From contig NZ_JARXYP010000002.1 of the NCBI RefSeq assembly GCF_029893805.1, forward strand, positions 8,990,001-9,054,000: a DNA stretch of 64,000 nt, given 5' to 3'. Source of the DNA: Streptomyces sp. SAI-135. Its GTDB lineage: Bacteria > Actinomycetota > Actinomycetes > Streptomycetales > Streptomycetaceae. A program made the translations under genes and the position numbers. Under the pieces are notes generated by a model that was not told the DNA's origin, searched no databases, and saw nothing but the letters and a program-made list of their open reading frames with translations. Shown here piece after piece: positions 7,596-16,400 of the stretch (within the stretch, counting starts at the first letter, position 1; each line of letters starts with the position of its first letter).

Positions 7596-10511
7596 CTACT
7601 CGAGGAGTTCCGCGTACGAACCCATGGCCAGGGCGATGTCCGCCTGGGCCCAGAACCGGTGGTAGGTGAACGACGGCACCGCGCCGCCGGCGAGATACGC
7701 CTGGATCTTCGACCAGGCCGGGTCGTTCTTGTAGAAGGACCGGATCGACTCGAACGTCGAGGAGGAGTTGATGGCGTCACCGTTGGGCATGGTGCCGGTC
7801 CAGCCGCTGGGGATGTACACCGGGTCGTCGAAGCGGTTGTAGTCCGCCCGGTTCTCCGGCACCGCGATGCCGAGGCTGTCCTGGTAGTTGGTCCACATGC
7901 CGTCCAGCAGGGCCTTGGCGGTGCTGGCGGCGGCCGTGTCACCGCTGCGGTCCGCGTAGTACGTCAGGGTCTTGGCGTACGCGGCGGCCACGCCGACGTC
8001 GTTGGTGTAGTCGGCGACGGTGACGTGCAGTGCGCTGTTGGCGCCGGGGCTTGTGGCGTTCCAGGTGTCGGGCTGGCCCGACCATTGCAGGGTGGAGGGG
8101 ATCTGGTAGGTGCCGTCCGGGTTGATCGTGGTCTTGGACAGCGCCCACTTGACCCACTTGTCCAGGACCGTCTTGGCCTGTGCGTTGCCCGTCTGCTGGT
8201 AGTACTCGGCGACCCGTTCCATCGACCAGGCCTGGAAGCCGAACCACTGGTTGGACGGCGGGTCGTGGTAGACGGGCTGCTGGTCGTAGTACATGCCGTA
8301 GAAGGTCGACTTGCCGGCCGGGGGAGGCGCGTAGCGGCCGGCCCAGCTGTTGGTCGCACCGCCCGCGATGGCGCCCTCGTCGGACTGCAGCCAGCGGTAG
8401 AACTCCAGCTGCCGGCCCAGCGAGGTGTTCCAGTCCGCCGCGCCGGTCGCCGACTTGGGCTTCAGGTCGGCGTACGAGCTGAGCGCGTACGCGGCCATCG
8501 GGTTCTGGTAGCCGCCGTGTGCGTGGCTGGATCCGATGCGCCAGGCCCAGCCGGCCGAGGTGTCGGTGGCGCCGCCCCAGGCGTAGTACCAGGACAGCAG
8601 GTACATCGAGGCGTCCTTGCCGGTGCCGGCCGGGCAGGTGGAGGGGCCGGCACAGTTGCCGATCTTCTTGAAGTACTTGTCGTACATGGCGTAGCGCAGG
8701 TAGTCGCCCATCTTGGCGGCCTTGCCCACGGTCGCGGAGACGTCGGAACTCTTGCCCTGCTCCTTGGCCCAGGTGGCGGCCCAGTACGCGGCCTGCACGG
8801 CCCGCGCGTCGGCGTCCGGGGCGTTGGTGAACTTCCACTGCTTGGCGTAGGAGGAGTCACCGGTGAACAGGTCCAGATAGCCGTTCTTGCCGCCGTACTT
8901 GAACTGGTCGCAGGTCGGCTGTGGCACGGTCTCCCACACCGATTCCTGCACACCGCGCTGGAAGGTGTTGATGTAGGAGGGGCCGGTGTCCGTGGGGCCG
9001 GCCTCGCACTTGCCGGGCGAGTTGCCGTAGCCGTAGACGTTGTCGACGTCCTGGAGCCAGTGCATGCCGTAGATGTCGTCCGTGCCGTACGCCGACTTCA
9101 GCTCCCCGGCGATCGGGTCCGAACCCACCGACACCGAGCTGTCCAGCTTGGCCGGGTACTCGTTGGGGGTGTCCAGCTCGGGCGCGTAGGTGGCCGGCTT
9201 GGAGGCGTTGTAGAAGGAGTTGGTCGGCTGGTCGGCGTGCGTGGGGATCATGTACTTCTCCATGATCTCCCAGGCGCCGTTGAACTTCGACCAGTCGCCC
9301 GTCACCTTGCCGTACATGGCCTGGAGCCACAGCAGGTAGCTGTACGCCTCCGAGGTGGTCTCATGACCGTGGTCCGGCGCCTCGACGATCAGCGCCTCGA
9401 CCGAGTGGTAGGGGATGCCCTCGGGGGAGAAGTAGCCGTTCGCCGGATTGGTGATCTTGCCGTACAGCTCCAGGAACCTGGCGTCGTACGCCTTCGTCGC
9501 TCCGAGCTGGGTAACGGTGACTGACGCCTTCGCGTGCCCGGGGGCTCCCGACTCGAAGGTCGCCGCACCGGTGCCGGAGGAGTCGGCGGTGATGGTCACC
9601 TTCTGCGCGGTGTTCCAGTTCGACGGCGTGAAGGTGAGCGAGGCCCCACCGGTCACCGACAGACCGGAGTTTCCACTCGCGCGCGTCGTCGTCACCGTCA
9701 CGTTCGCGGTCGGCTGCTTCGACAGCTTCACCTCGTACGAGCCTGTCTTGCCCTGCTGGACGCCCAGTTGGGAGGGCGTGGCGACCACGGACGGGCCTGA
9801 GGCGACCGTGATGCCGACCGGCGTGGACTCGGCGGAGGCGCCCAGGCTGTCGTACGCCTTCGCCAGCAGCGAATGACTGCCCACGGTCAAGCCTGAGGCG
9901 GAGAGCGCGTACGGAGCTGTCGTGTCCGTGCCCAGCAGTTTGGTGTCGTCGTAGAACTCCACCTTGCTGATCGTCGCGTTGTCCGCGGCGGCGGCCGTGG
10001 CGGCGAGCGGTACGGCCTCGCCCTGGGTGTAGACCGCGCCCGCGGCGGGGCTGGTCAGCACCGTGATCGGCGGCTGGTGGGCGCCGGTGCAACTGGTGCC
10101 GTTGACAGAGAAGTTGGTGGGTGCCGCGTTGGTGCCGCTGTAGGTGAACTGGGCGCCGGCGGAGGCGGACGCGCCCGCGGCGATCTTGCCGTTGTAGCCG
10201 GCGTCCTTCACGCTGATGTTCTGACCGGACTGGGACCAGGTGCCGTTCCAGCCGTTCATCAGCTTCTGGTTGCCGGTGTAGGCGTACGTCAGCGTCCAGC
10301 CGTCGATGGTGTCGGTACCGCGGTTGGTGATGGTGACGTCCGTGGTGAAACCGGAGCCCCAGTCGTTCGTCTTGTAGTCCACGCTGCACTGAACGCCCGC
10401 CGCACGCGCGGTAGTTGCACTCGTGGCCAGCATCGACAGGGGCAGGGCCAGGGCGGTTGCCGTGGCGGTCAACGCCCGCCGAAGGGTTCTGCGTTTGCGT
10501 CCGGGATCCAT
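7596..10511 (-). CDS. Secreted GH48 cellobiohydrolase with N-terminal CBM2 and Ig-like domains
   Basis: A 971-residue processive exoglucanase, the main reducing-end cellobiohydrolase type of cellulolytic bacteria. Residues 1-38 are a signal peptide (ATTARA then AGVQ). CBM2 spans ~39-143, followed by an Ig-like beta-sandwich (~147-238, PITVLTSPAAGAVYTQGEA) and a second beta-rich module (~239-332). The GH48 (alpha/alpha)6 barrel runs from ~335 to the end. The conserved HGHETTSEAYSY block carries the proton-donor glutamate of the family. Single GH48 genes are normal for Streptomyces, with this CBM2-Ig order. The gene is monocistronic: a tandem terminator follows, and a perfect CebR-type box lies 54 bases upstream. 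Confidence 0.95.
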   Translation of the reverse strand: MDPGRKRRTLRRALTATATALALPLSMLATSATTARAAGVQCSVDYKTNDWGSGFTTDVTITNRGTDTIDGWTLTYAYTGNQKLMNGWNGTWSQSGQNISVKDAGYNGKIAAGASASAGAQFTYSGTNAAPTNFSVNGTSCTGAHQPPITVLTSPAAGAVYTQGEAVPLAATAAAADNATISKVEFYDDTKLLGTDTTAPYALSASGLTVGSHSLLAKAYDSLGASAESTPVGITVASGPSVVATPSQLGVQQGKTGSYEVKLSKQPTANVTVTTTRASGNSGLSVTGGASLTFTPSNWNTAQKVTITADSSGTGAATFESGAPGHAKASVTVTQLGATKAYDARFLELYGKITNPANGYFSPEGIPYHSVEALIVEAPDHGHETTSEAYSYLLWLQAMYGKVTGDWSKFNGAWEIMEKYMIPTHADQPTNSFYNASKPATYAPELDTPNEYPAKLDSSVSVGSDPIAGELKSAYGTDDIYGMHWLQDVDNVYGYGNSPGKCEAGPTDTGPSYINTFQRGVQESVWETVPQPTCDQFKYGGKNGYLDLFTGDSSYAKQWKFTNAPDADARAVQAAYWAATWAKEQGKSSDVSATVGKAAKMGDYLRYAMYDKYFKKIGNCAGPSTCPAGTGKDASMYLLSWYYAWGGATDTSAGWAWRIGSSHAHGGYQNPMAAYALSSYADLKPKSATGAADWNTSLGRQLEFYRWLQSDEGAIAGGATNSWAGRYAPPPAGKSTFYGMYYDQQPVYHDPPSNQWFGFQAWSMERVAEYYQQTGNAQAKTVLDKWVKWALSKTTINPDGTYQIPSTLQWSGQPDTWNATSPGANSALHVTVADYTNDVGVAAAYAKTLTYYADRSGDTAAASTAKALLDGMWTNYQDSLGIAVPENRADYNRFDDPVYIPSGWTGTMPNGDAINSSSTFESIRSFYKNDPAWSKIQAYLAGGAVPSFTYHRFWAQADIALAMGSYAELLE

Positions 10512-10564
10512 GAACTGGTTCCTCCAAGCGGCTCAAAGCACGGGGAAGCACAAGTCTTGGCCAG

Positions 10565-10578
10565 TGGGAGCGCTCCCA
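10565..10578. promoter_or_regulatory. CebR-type operator upstream of GH48
   Basis: TGGGAGCGCTCCCA is identical to the box at 7361 and lies 54 bases before the GH48 start. It should place this exoglucanase under the same repressor. Confidence 0.9.
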
Positions 10579-10707
10579 TCATGGGGACGAGGACGGCGGC
10601 GGTCAAGGAGCTTGAAGACTCGAACACACGAAAGGGTTTAGTTCAAAGGAAGTTCAGCCGCACCTCTGGGCAACCGCGTCACTTGGCGCTACCTTCCTTC
10701 GCACCAG

Positions 10708-10722
10708 TGGGAGCGGTTCCCA
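10708..10722. promoter_or_regulatory. Variant CebR-like box (15 nt)
   Basis: TGGGAGCGGTTCCCA keeps both TGGGA/TCCCA half-sites but has a 5-base rather than 4-base centre. One inserted base would shift the half-sites by a tenth of a helical turn and probably weaken binding. It lies 48 bases before a small plus-strand ORF (10770), the same distance seen at the real cellulase genes. Confidence 0.5.
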
Positions 10723-10769
10723 TCAGTCGACGCGCCGGACACGGCGCGCCACACTGCGAGGAGTCGCTC

Positions 10770-11087
10770 ATGCGACACCCCCCACGTTCATTTCTCCACG
10801 TCACCGCACGCGCCGAACACGCTCGTCGCCACAGCGGTGGTTCCCATGATCCGGCCTCCGGGAGCAACGCACCGCCGCAGGGCGGACGCGCCGTGGCCGA
10901 TCAGCGGGACCTCGGCTTCCAAGCATCAGTGTCGAACCTCAATGCCCAGCTTGCGTCTGGCAGTTGGCGGCTGGCCGCCGACGGTTTTCGCCGGCGATGC
11001 GTCACGAGCGACGGCTGGTCGGGCTTGGTCTTGACCGACGCGAGTGCCGACTCAGGCACTCCTGGCTCAGGCACTCCCGCCGCCTGA
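10770..11087 (+). CDS. Small ORF of unknown function, or remnant of a lost secreted enzyme gene
   Basis: The 105-codon frame starts MRHPPRSFLHVTARAEHARR and shows no family match. It attracts attention because GCGAGGAG sits 7 bases before the ATG and a CebR-like box lies 48 bases upstream, exactly the layout of the flanking cellulase genes. The start MRHPPRSF looks like the n-region of a secretion signal, but no hydrophobic core follows. The last part is encoded by short DNA repeats (11051-11080). I think it is more likely the degraded 5' end of a deleted glycoside hydrolase or LPMO gene than a working gene. Confidence 0.3.
   Translation: MRHPPRSFLHVTARAEHARRHSGGSHDPASGSNAPPQGGRAVADQRDLGFQASVSNLNAQLASGSWRLAADGFRRRCVTSDGWSGLVLTDASADSGTPGSGTPAA
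11051..11080. repeat. Two 15-nt tandem repeats
   Basis: CTCAGGCACTCCTGG is followed directly by CTCAGGCACTCCCGC. They lie in the GH48/GH6 intergenic region and look like local slippage products. Confidence 0.6.
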
Positions 11088-11159
11088 GTGGACGCCTTCG
11101 ACGCTCCGACAATGCTCGAACTCGGGGGCGCCGACAGCCCCACCCGTAGAACTCCGTTC

Positions 11160-11173
11160 GGGGAGCGCTCCCA
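11160..11173. promoter_or_regulatory. CebR-type operator upstream of GH6 (one mismatch)
   Basis: GGGGAGCGCTCCCA-like site: positions 11161-11173 match the CebR box exactly and the first base is G instead of T. It lies about 205 bases before the GH6 start, further than at the other two cellulases, so the GH6 transcript should have a long leader. Confidence 0.75.
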
Positions 11174-11252
11174 AGGCGAGTTCTCCTGTGTGCCCCGTGG
11201 CCAGAGCGCCGGCCGTCAGCGGACTGCCGCTCCGAGTCGTTCCTGACCGTGG

Positions 11253-11294
11253 CCGTGAGGCCACGTCCGTGAGGCCAGGTCCGTGAGGCCACGT
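11253..11294. repeat. Three 14-nt tandem repeats in the GH6 leader
   Basis: CCGTGAGGCCACGT occurs three times end to end (11253, 11267, 11281); the middle copy has one change. They lie between the operator and the GH6 start codon and would be transcribed. Each unit contains a GGCCACG/CGTGAGGCC pairing potential. Confidence 0.7.
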
Positions 11295-11377
11295 CTCCCC
11301 GTTCGCAGCAAGGTGCGCGGTCACCCGCGCGTGCTCAATCAGCGGAGAAATCCTCCAACCAGAAGGAACCCGTCATC

Positions 11378-13126
11378 ATGAGTCGCACCAAAACCTCATT
11401 GCTGGCAGCGCTCGCGCTGCTCAGCGGGACCTCGGCAGCCGCACTCGTCTCGGCGCCCGCCGGTGCCGTCGCGGCGGCCGCGCCCTGCACCGTGGACTAC
11501 AAGGTGCAGAACCAGTGGGACACCGGCTTCACCACGGCCGTCACGATCACCAACAACGGTGCTGCCAAGTCGAGTTGGTCGCTGAAGTGGTCGTACGCCG
11601 GAAATCAGAAGATCAGCAATGGCTGGAACGCGAAGGTCAGCCAGAGCGGCACTTCTGTGACGGCCGCGAACGAGAGCTACAACGGCACGCTCGCCACCGG
11701 TGGTTCGGTCGGCTTCGGTTTCCAGGCGTCCTACAGCGGGACCAACGCGATTCCGGCCACGTTCACCCTCGACGGCGTGACCTGCAACGTCGACGGCGGT
11801 GGGCCGACCGACCCGGGACCCACGGACCCGGGGCCCACCGATCCGGGACCGACGGATCCGGGTCCGGGTGGGCCGAAGGCCGCCAACCCGTACGTGGGCG
11901 CGAAGGTGTACGTGAACCCGGAGTGGTCGGCGAAGGCGGCGGCCGAACCGGGCGGCAGCCGCATAGCGAACCAGCCCACCGCCGTGTGGCTGGACCGCAT
12001 CGCCGCCATCAACGGCGTGAACGGTGGCATGGGGTTGCGCGCCCACCTGGACGAGGCGCTGAAGCAGAAGGGCAGCGGTGAACTCGTCGTCCAGCTGGTC
12101 ATCTACGACCTGCCGGGCCGTGACTGCGCCGCCCTCGCCTCCAACGGCGAACTGGGGCCGAACGACCTCGACAAGTACAAGAGCCAGTACATCGACCCGA
12201 TCACGTCGATCCTCTCGGACGCGAAGTACGCGGGCCTGCGGATCGCCACCGTCATCGAGCCCGACTCGCTGCCCAACCTGGTCACCAACGCCGGTGGCAC
12301 CAACACCACCACCGACGCGTGCGTGACGATGAAGAGCAACGGGAACTACGAGAAGGGCGTCTCCTACGCTCTCGACAAGCTCGGCGCCCTCGCGAACGTG
12401 TACAACTACATCGATGCCGGCCACCACGGCTGGCTGGGCTGGGACAGCAACCTGGGCCCCTCCGTGCAGGAGTTCGCCAAGGTCGCCACGACCAACGGCG
12501 CGAGCGTGAGCGACGTGACCGGTTTCATCGTCAACACCGCGAACACCAGCCCCACCAAGGAGCCGTACTACAAGGTCACCGACATGGTGAACGGTCAGAC
12601 CGTGCGCCAGTCGAAGTGGGTGGACTGGAACCAGTACGTGGACGAGCAGTCCTTCGCCCAGGCGCTGCGGGACAAGCTGGTCGCGGCCGGGTTCGAGTCG
12701 GGTCTCGGCATGCTGATCGACACTTCCCGCAACGGCTGGGGCGGCACCGCCCGGCCCACCAAGGCGGGCCCGACGACCTCCGTAGACGACTACGTCAACG
12801 GCAGCCGCATCGACCGGCGCATCCACGCCGGCAACTGGTGCAACCAGAGCGGCGCAGGGATCGGCGAGCGGCCCACCGCGGCCCCGGCCACCGGGATCGA
12901 CGCCTATGTGTGGGTCAAGCCGCCGGGGGAGTCCGACGGATCCAGCTCTGCCGTGCCCAACGACGAGGGCAAGGGATTCGACCGCATGTGCGACCCCACC
13001 TACGGTGGCAACGCCCGAAACGGCAACAACCCCACCGGTGCCCTGCCGAACGCGCCGGTGGCGGGCCACTGGTTCTCCGCCCAGTTCCAGCAGTTGATGC
13101 AGAACGCCTACCCGCCGCTGCCGTAG
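11378..13126 (+). CDS. Secreted GH6 cellobiohydrolase with N-terminal CBM2
   Basis: A 582-residue non-reducing-end exoglucanase. The signal peptide is about residues 1-35 (MSRTKTSLLAALALLSG to AVAAAA). CBM2 spans ~36-135. The linker (~138-168) is four PTDPG units. The GH6 catalytic domain fills the rest and shows the family signatures VIYDLPGRDCAALASNGE with the catalytic aspartate, and VIEPDSLPN. Together with the GH48 (reducing end) and GH12 (internal cuts) it completes the classic synergistic set for crystalline cellulose. An AGAAGGA ribosome-binding site precedes the ATG. Two strong hairpins follow the stop codon. Confidence 0.95.
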   Translation: MSRTKTSLLAALALLSGTSAAALVSAPAGAVAAAAPCTVDYKVQNQWDTGFTTAVTITNNGAAKSSWSLKWSYAGNQKISNGWNAKVSQSGTSVTAANESYNGTLATGGSVGFGFQASYSGTNAIPATFTLDGVTCNVDGGGPTDPGPTDPGPTDPGPTDPGPGGPKAANPYVGAKVYVNPEWSAKAAAEPGGSRIANQPTAVWLDRIAAINGVNGGMGLRAHLDEALKQKGSGELVVQLVIYDLPGRDCAALASNGELGPNDLDKYKSQYIDPITSILSDAKYAGLRIATVIEPDSLPNLVTNAGGTNTTTDACVTMKSNGNYEKGVSYALDKLGALANVYNYIDAGHHGWLGWDSNLGPSVQEFAKVATTNGASVSDVTGFIVNTANTSPTKEPYYKVTDMVNGQTVRQSKWVDWNQYVDEQSFAQALRDKLVAAGFESGLGMLIDTSRNGWGGTARPTKAGPTTSVDDYVNGSRIDRRIHAGNWCNQSGAGIGERPTAAPATGIDAYVWVKPPGESDGSSSAVPNDEGKGFDRMCDPTYGGNARNGNNPTGALPNAPVAGHWFSAQFQQLMQNAYPPLP

Positions 13127-13133
13127 CGGCCTT

Positions 13134-13175
13134 CCCGCCGGGGCGAGCCCTCACTGAAGGGTGCGCCCCGGCGGG
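13134..13175. terminator. Terminator hairpin after GH6
   Basis: CCCGCCGGGGCG pairs with CGCCCCGGCGGG. Inside the 18-base loop a further CCCT/AGGG stem can form. It begins 7 bases after the GH6 stop codon. Confidence 0.8.
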
Positions 13176-13192
13176 CCACATCCCCTGCCAGA

Positions 13193-13229
13193 GTCTTGCC
13201 GGGGCTCAGAACACGGGCCCCGGCAAGAC
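13193..13229. terminator. Second terminator hairpin, probably bidirectional
   Basis: GTCTTGCCGGGGC and its exact reverse complement form 13-bp arms around an 11-base loop. It lies between the convergent GH6 and GH78 genes. Confidence 0.75.
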
Positions 13230-13280
13230 GGCCGAATGCGGCGCCTGCGGTGCCGTCGGTGCAACGAACGACCGTGCTTA

Positions 13281-13292
13281 TAAAACGTTTCA
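13281..13292. promoter_or_regulatory. LacI-type half-palindrome between convergent genes
   Basis: TAAAACGTTTCA differs at one position from the TGAAACGTTTCA type of operator used by many LacI-family sugar regulators and resembles the site at 16867. Its position downstream of both neighbouring genes makes a regulatory role doubtful. Confidence 0.25.
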
Positions 13293-13413
13293 ATGGCGGC
13301 CCTGGCCGGGCCAGGTAGGCAGCCGGACAGCTGTGCGGCCCTGGTGGCAGGCCACGGCCACGTCGGGGCGGTGTGTCGTGGTGGACGACCCGCCGCCCCC
13401 TTCGGCATGGCTG

Positions 13414-16400
13414 CTACCTGATACGGATCTCGGCGAGTTGGAGGCGGTACCTGGTCGACTCGTCCGAGGCGGGCTTGCCGAGTTTCGTGACCTTCAGGCG
13501 TAGATAGCGGCCGTTTGCGGAGGTGAGGGTGTAGGTCTGGGCGGCTCCGTTCGGGTTGGGCTCACCGGTGACGGTGCGGGCGGTGGTGTAGGTGGTGCCG
13601 CCGTCGGTGCGGGTCTGGAACGTGAAGTCGACCGGGAAGCCGGGCGTACCGCCGCCCGAGGCGCTCGTATCGGTGCGGGGGTGGAGGGTGACCGATCCGA
13701 TGGCCCGGTCGGCGCCGAGGTCGACCTCGATCCACAACGGGGTCGCGCTGACGTCGGCAGAAGGGAAGTCGATGCTGGTGAAACCTTTGGAGCCGGCCAC
13801 GCTGGTGAGGGTGCCGTCAAGGAGCCGGGTCTTGCCCCAGTCGCCGTTCTCCAGCGTGTAGTTGGCGGTGACGGTGGTCGCGGCGGTGGGGACGGTGAGT
13901 TCGGCGAGCTGGAGGCGGTACTTGGTGGTCTCGTCGACGGGAGGGGTGCCGAGCTTGGTGGCCTGAAGGCGTACGTAGCGGGCGGTCGTGGTCTTGAAGC
14001 CGTAAGTCTGCACGAGCCCGCCCGGGTTGGGCTCGGCCGTCACCGTGCGGACGGTGGTGTAGGTGCCGGATCCGTCGGGGCGGGTCTGGATGGTGAAGTC
14101 GACGGGGAAGCCCGCCGTGCCGCCGCCGACCGCAGGGGTGTCGGTGCGGGGGAAGAGTCGTACGGCGTCGAGGTCGGTGTCGGCGCCGAGGTCGATCTCC
14201 ACCCAGACGGGATTCGCGCTGATGTCGGGGGAGGGGAAGTCGATGCTGGTGTAGCCCTTGGCGCCGCTCACACTGGTGAGCTTGCCGTCGGTGAGCCGGT
14301 TCTTGCCCCAGTCGCCGTTCTCCAGGCTGCTGTTGCTCGTGACGGGCCGGCCCAGGGCGAGGTTGTCGAGGCGGCCGGCGCCGGTGACGGTGAAGGTCCA
14401 TGTGCCCGGCTGGAGCGTGAAGTAGACGTACGAGGAGTCCTTGCTCGCGTAGCTGAGGCCCGAGACGCTGCCGGTGGCGGCGCCGCCCGTGAAGACGGTG
14501 GTTCCGTTGGCCTTGATGACCGGTGAGGAGCCGCCGTACGTCGGAACACCCACCCGCGCGGTCGTCGCGCTCGGGGAGGTGAGGGCCAGGGTGAACTGGG
14601 AGCTGTCGCGGGTGATGCCGAGGCGGATGTCACCCTTGACGGTCGGCGTGACCGTGTTGATCTTCGTCAGGGATCCGGTCTGCGGGATGACGTCGTACGT
14701 CTCCCAGCCTGGCTTGGTGGGGCGGACGCCCGCGGCGTAGGCGGACAAGACGTACAGCGGGCCGCCGTTCCAGGCGTGGTTGTCGGTGCCGCCGGACTTG
14801 TCCCATATTTCCCACAGGGTGTAGCAGGCGGGATCGGCGACCTGGGCGGCGTAGCGGTTGCGCATCCGCTCCTCGGCGACGGTGGCGGCGCCCATGAGGT
14901 AGAGCGCTTCCAGGACGTAGAACTCCATGTAGGGGCTGGCGTTGAGGTGGGTGCGCAGGACCTCGGTGATCGCCCGGTGGCGGGAGGCGGGCGCGAGGCC
15001 TGCGACGACGGCCAGGCCGTTGGCGCGGTCGTCGGTGTCGCCGTTGTAACCGGGGGAGCGGTACTCGTTCCTGGAGGTGTTCCACAGAACGCGGTCGAAG
15101 TTGGCCTTGATGCTGTCGCGCTTGGCCTGCCAGGAGGCGATGTCGCCGCTGTTGCCGCTGAGCCCGGCGAGGGTGATGGCTGTGCCGAGGGCCAGGTAGT
15201 ACCAGCAGTTGTCCAGGACGCGGGCGTCGATGTTGCTGCCCCAGTCCTCCCAGTCCCAGTCCCCGGCGCGGTGGTTGACCAGCCCCGCCGAGTCCAGGCT
15301 CCACAGGTTCAGGTACGCCTTCACCGCCGGGTAGGTGCCGGAGACGGCGTCGGCGTTGCCCGTGTAGAGGTGGTACGTGCCGAAGGCCCACACCGAGGCG
15401 AGCATCTGGACGGGCAGTTCAGCGGTCCAGATGGTGGAGGGCATCGGCGAGTACAGCACCCCGCCGGGCTTCTGCCACGCGGCCAGCTGGGCGATGGCCT
15501 TGGCGCCGAGGGCGTGGGAGCGGGTGTCGAAGGTGTAGAAGCCCTCTTTGAGCTGGTTGACCACATCGCCCCACCACTGGGCGCGCTCGCGGGTGGGACA
15601 GTCCATGTAGTTGTCGCGCATGTTGACGTACATCGTGCGCGCCGCCTTGCCCCACAGGGTGTCGAAGAAGGCCTCATTGCTGCTGAACGATCCGGCGAAG
15701 TCGGTGTCGTAGCCGGACTCCCGGTATTTCAGGTCCAGGATGGTGACACCGGCGGGGATCGTGTACTTCACCGCAGTGCCGCTCATCCACGCCAGCGCCT
15801 CGAACTCCTGGACCCCGCCGGTGCAGACGTAGGTGGCGCGGACGTTGTTCTCCGCCCCGGGTGTGAGGCCGGTGAGGCCGTCGCCGTCGGCGTAGTGGTC
15901 GGTCTGCATGCCGATCACCGCGCCGGCCGGGGCGTCCACCTTCAGGTACGGCGTGACCTGGAGGTTCGACGGCAGGGTGGCGGTGATGGCGGTGGCGCCC
16001 TGTCCTGTGGAGGGCAGCGATGCCGCATTGCTGTAGGACTTCAGGCCCGAGTAGCGGAACTGCGGGACCGGTCGCTGGACGAGATCGTTCCAGGGGGCGG
16101 TGCCCGCGGCTCCGAAGTCGGTGGGGGCGCTCCATGCGCTGTCGTTGAAGCCGGTCGACTCCCAGGCCGTCAGGGCGGTGGCGTTGCGGGCGTCGTAGTA
16201 GACGTTCGACTCGGGCAGGCGGAAGTTGACCTGGGTGCCGCTGGTGTTGTTGGAGTAGCCCGGGTGGACGGTGTGCTTCCAGCTGGTGTCACTGACCAGC
16301 CGGGTGGTGGTCGAACCGGTGGTGATGTCGGACTGGAACAGCAGACCGCCGCTGCCGCTGCTGCTGTGCGAGAAGCCCTGCTTGCCGAAGTACCACACCA

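Larger units (their letters stand above)
10512..11377. other. Regulatory intergenic region between GH48 and GH6
   Basis: This 866-base divergent region holds one perfect CebR-type box, one 15-nt variant and one box with a single mismatch, together with two sets of short tandem repeats and one small ORF with a good ribosome-binding site. These are listed separately. No other gene is supported. The mixture of operators and broken-looking sequence suggests that a gene was once here. Confidence 0.6.

Noticed and set aside
10077..10769. Plus-strand open frame running into the small ORF at 10770
   Set aside because: It is antisense to the GH48 N-terminus and carries no recognisable protein; only the part from ATG 10770 has a start signal.
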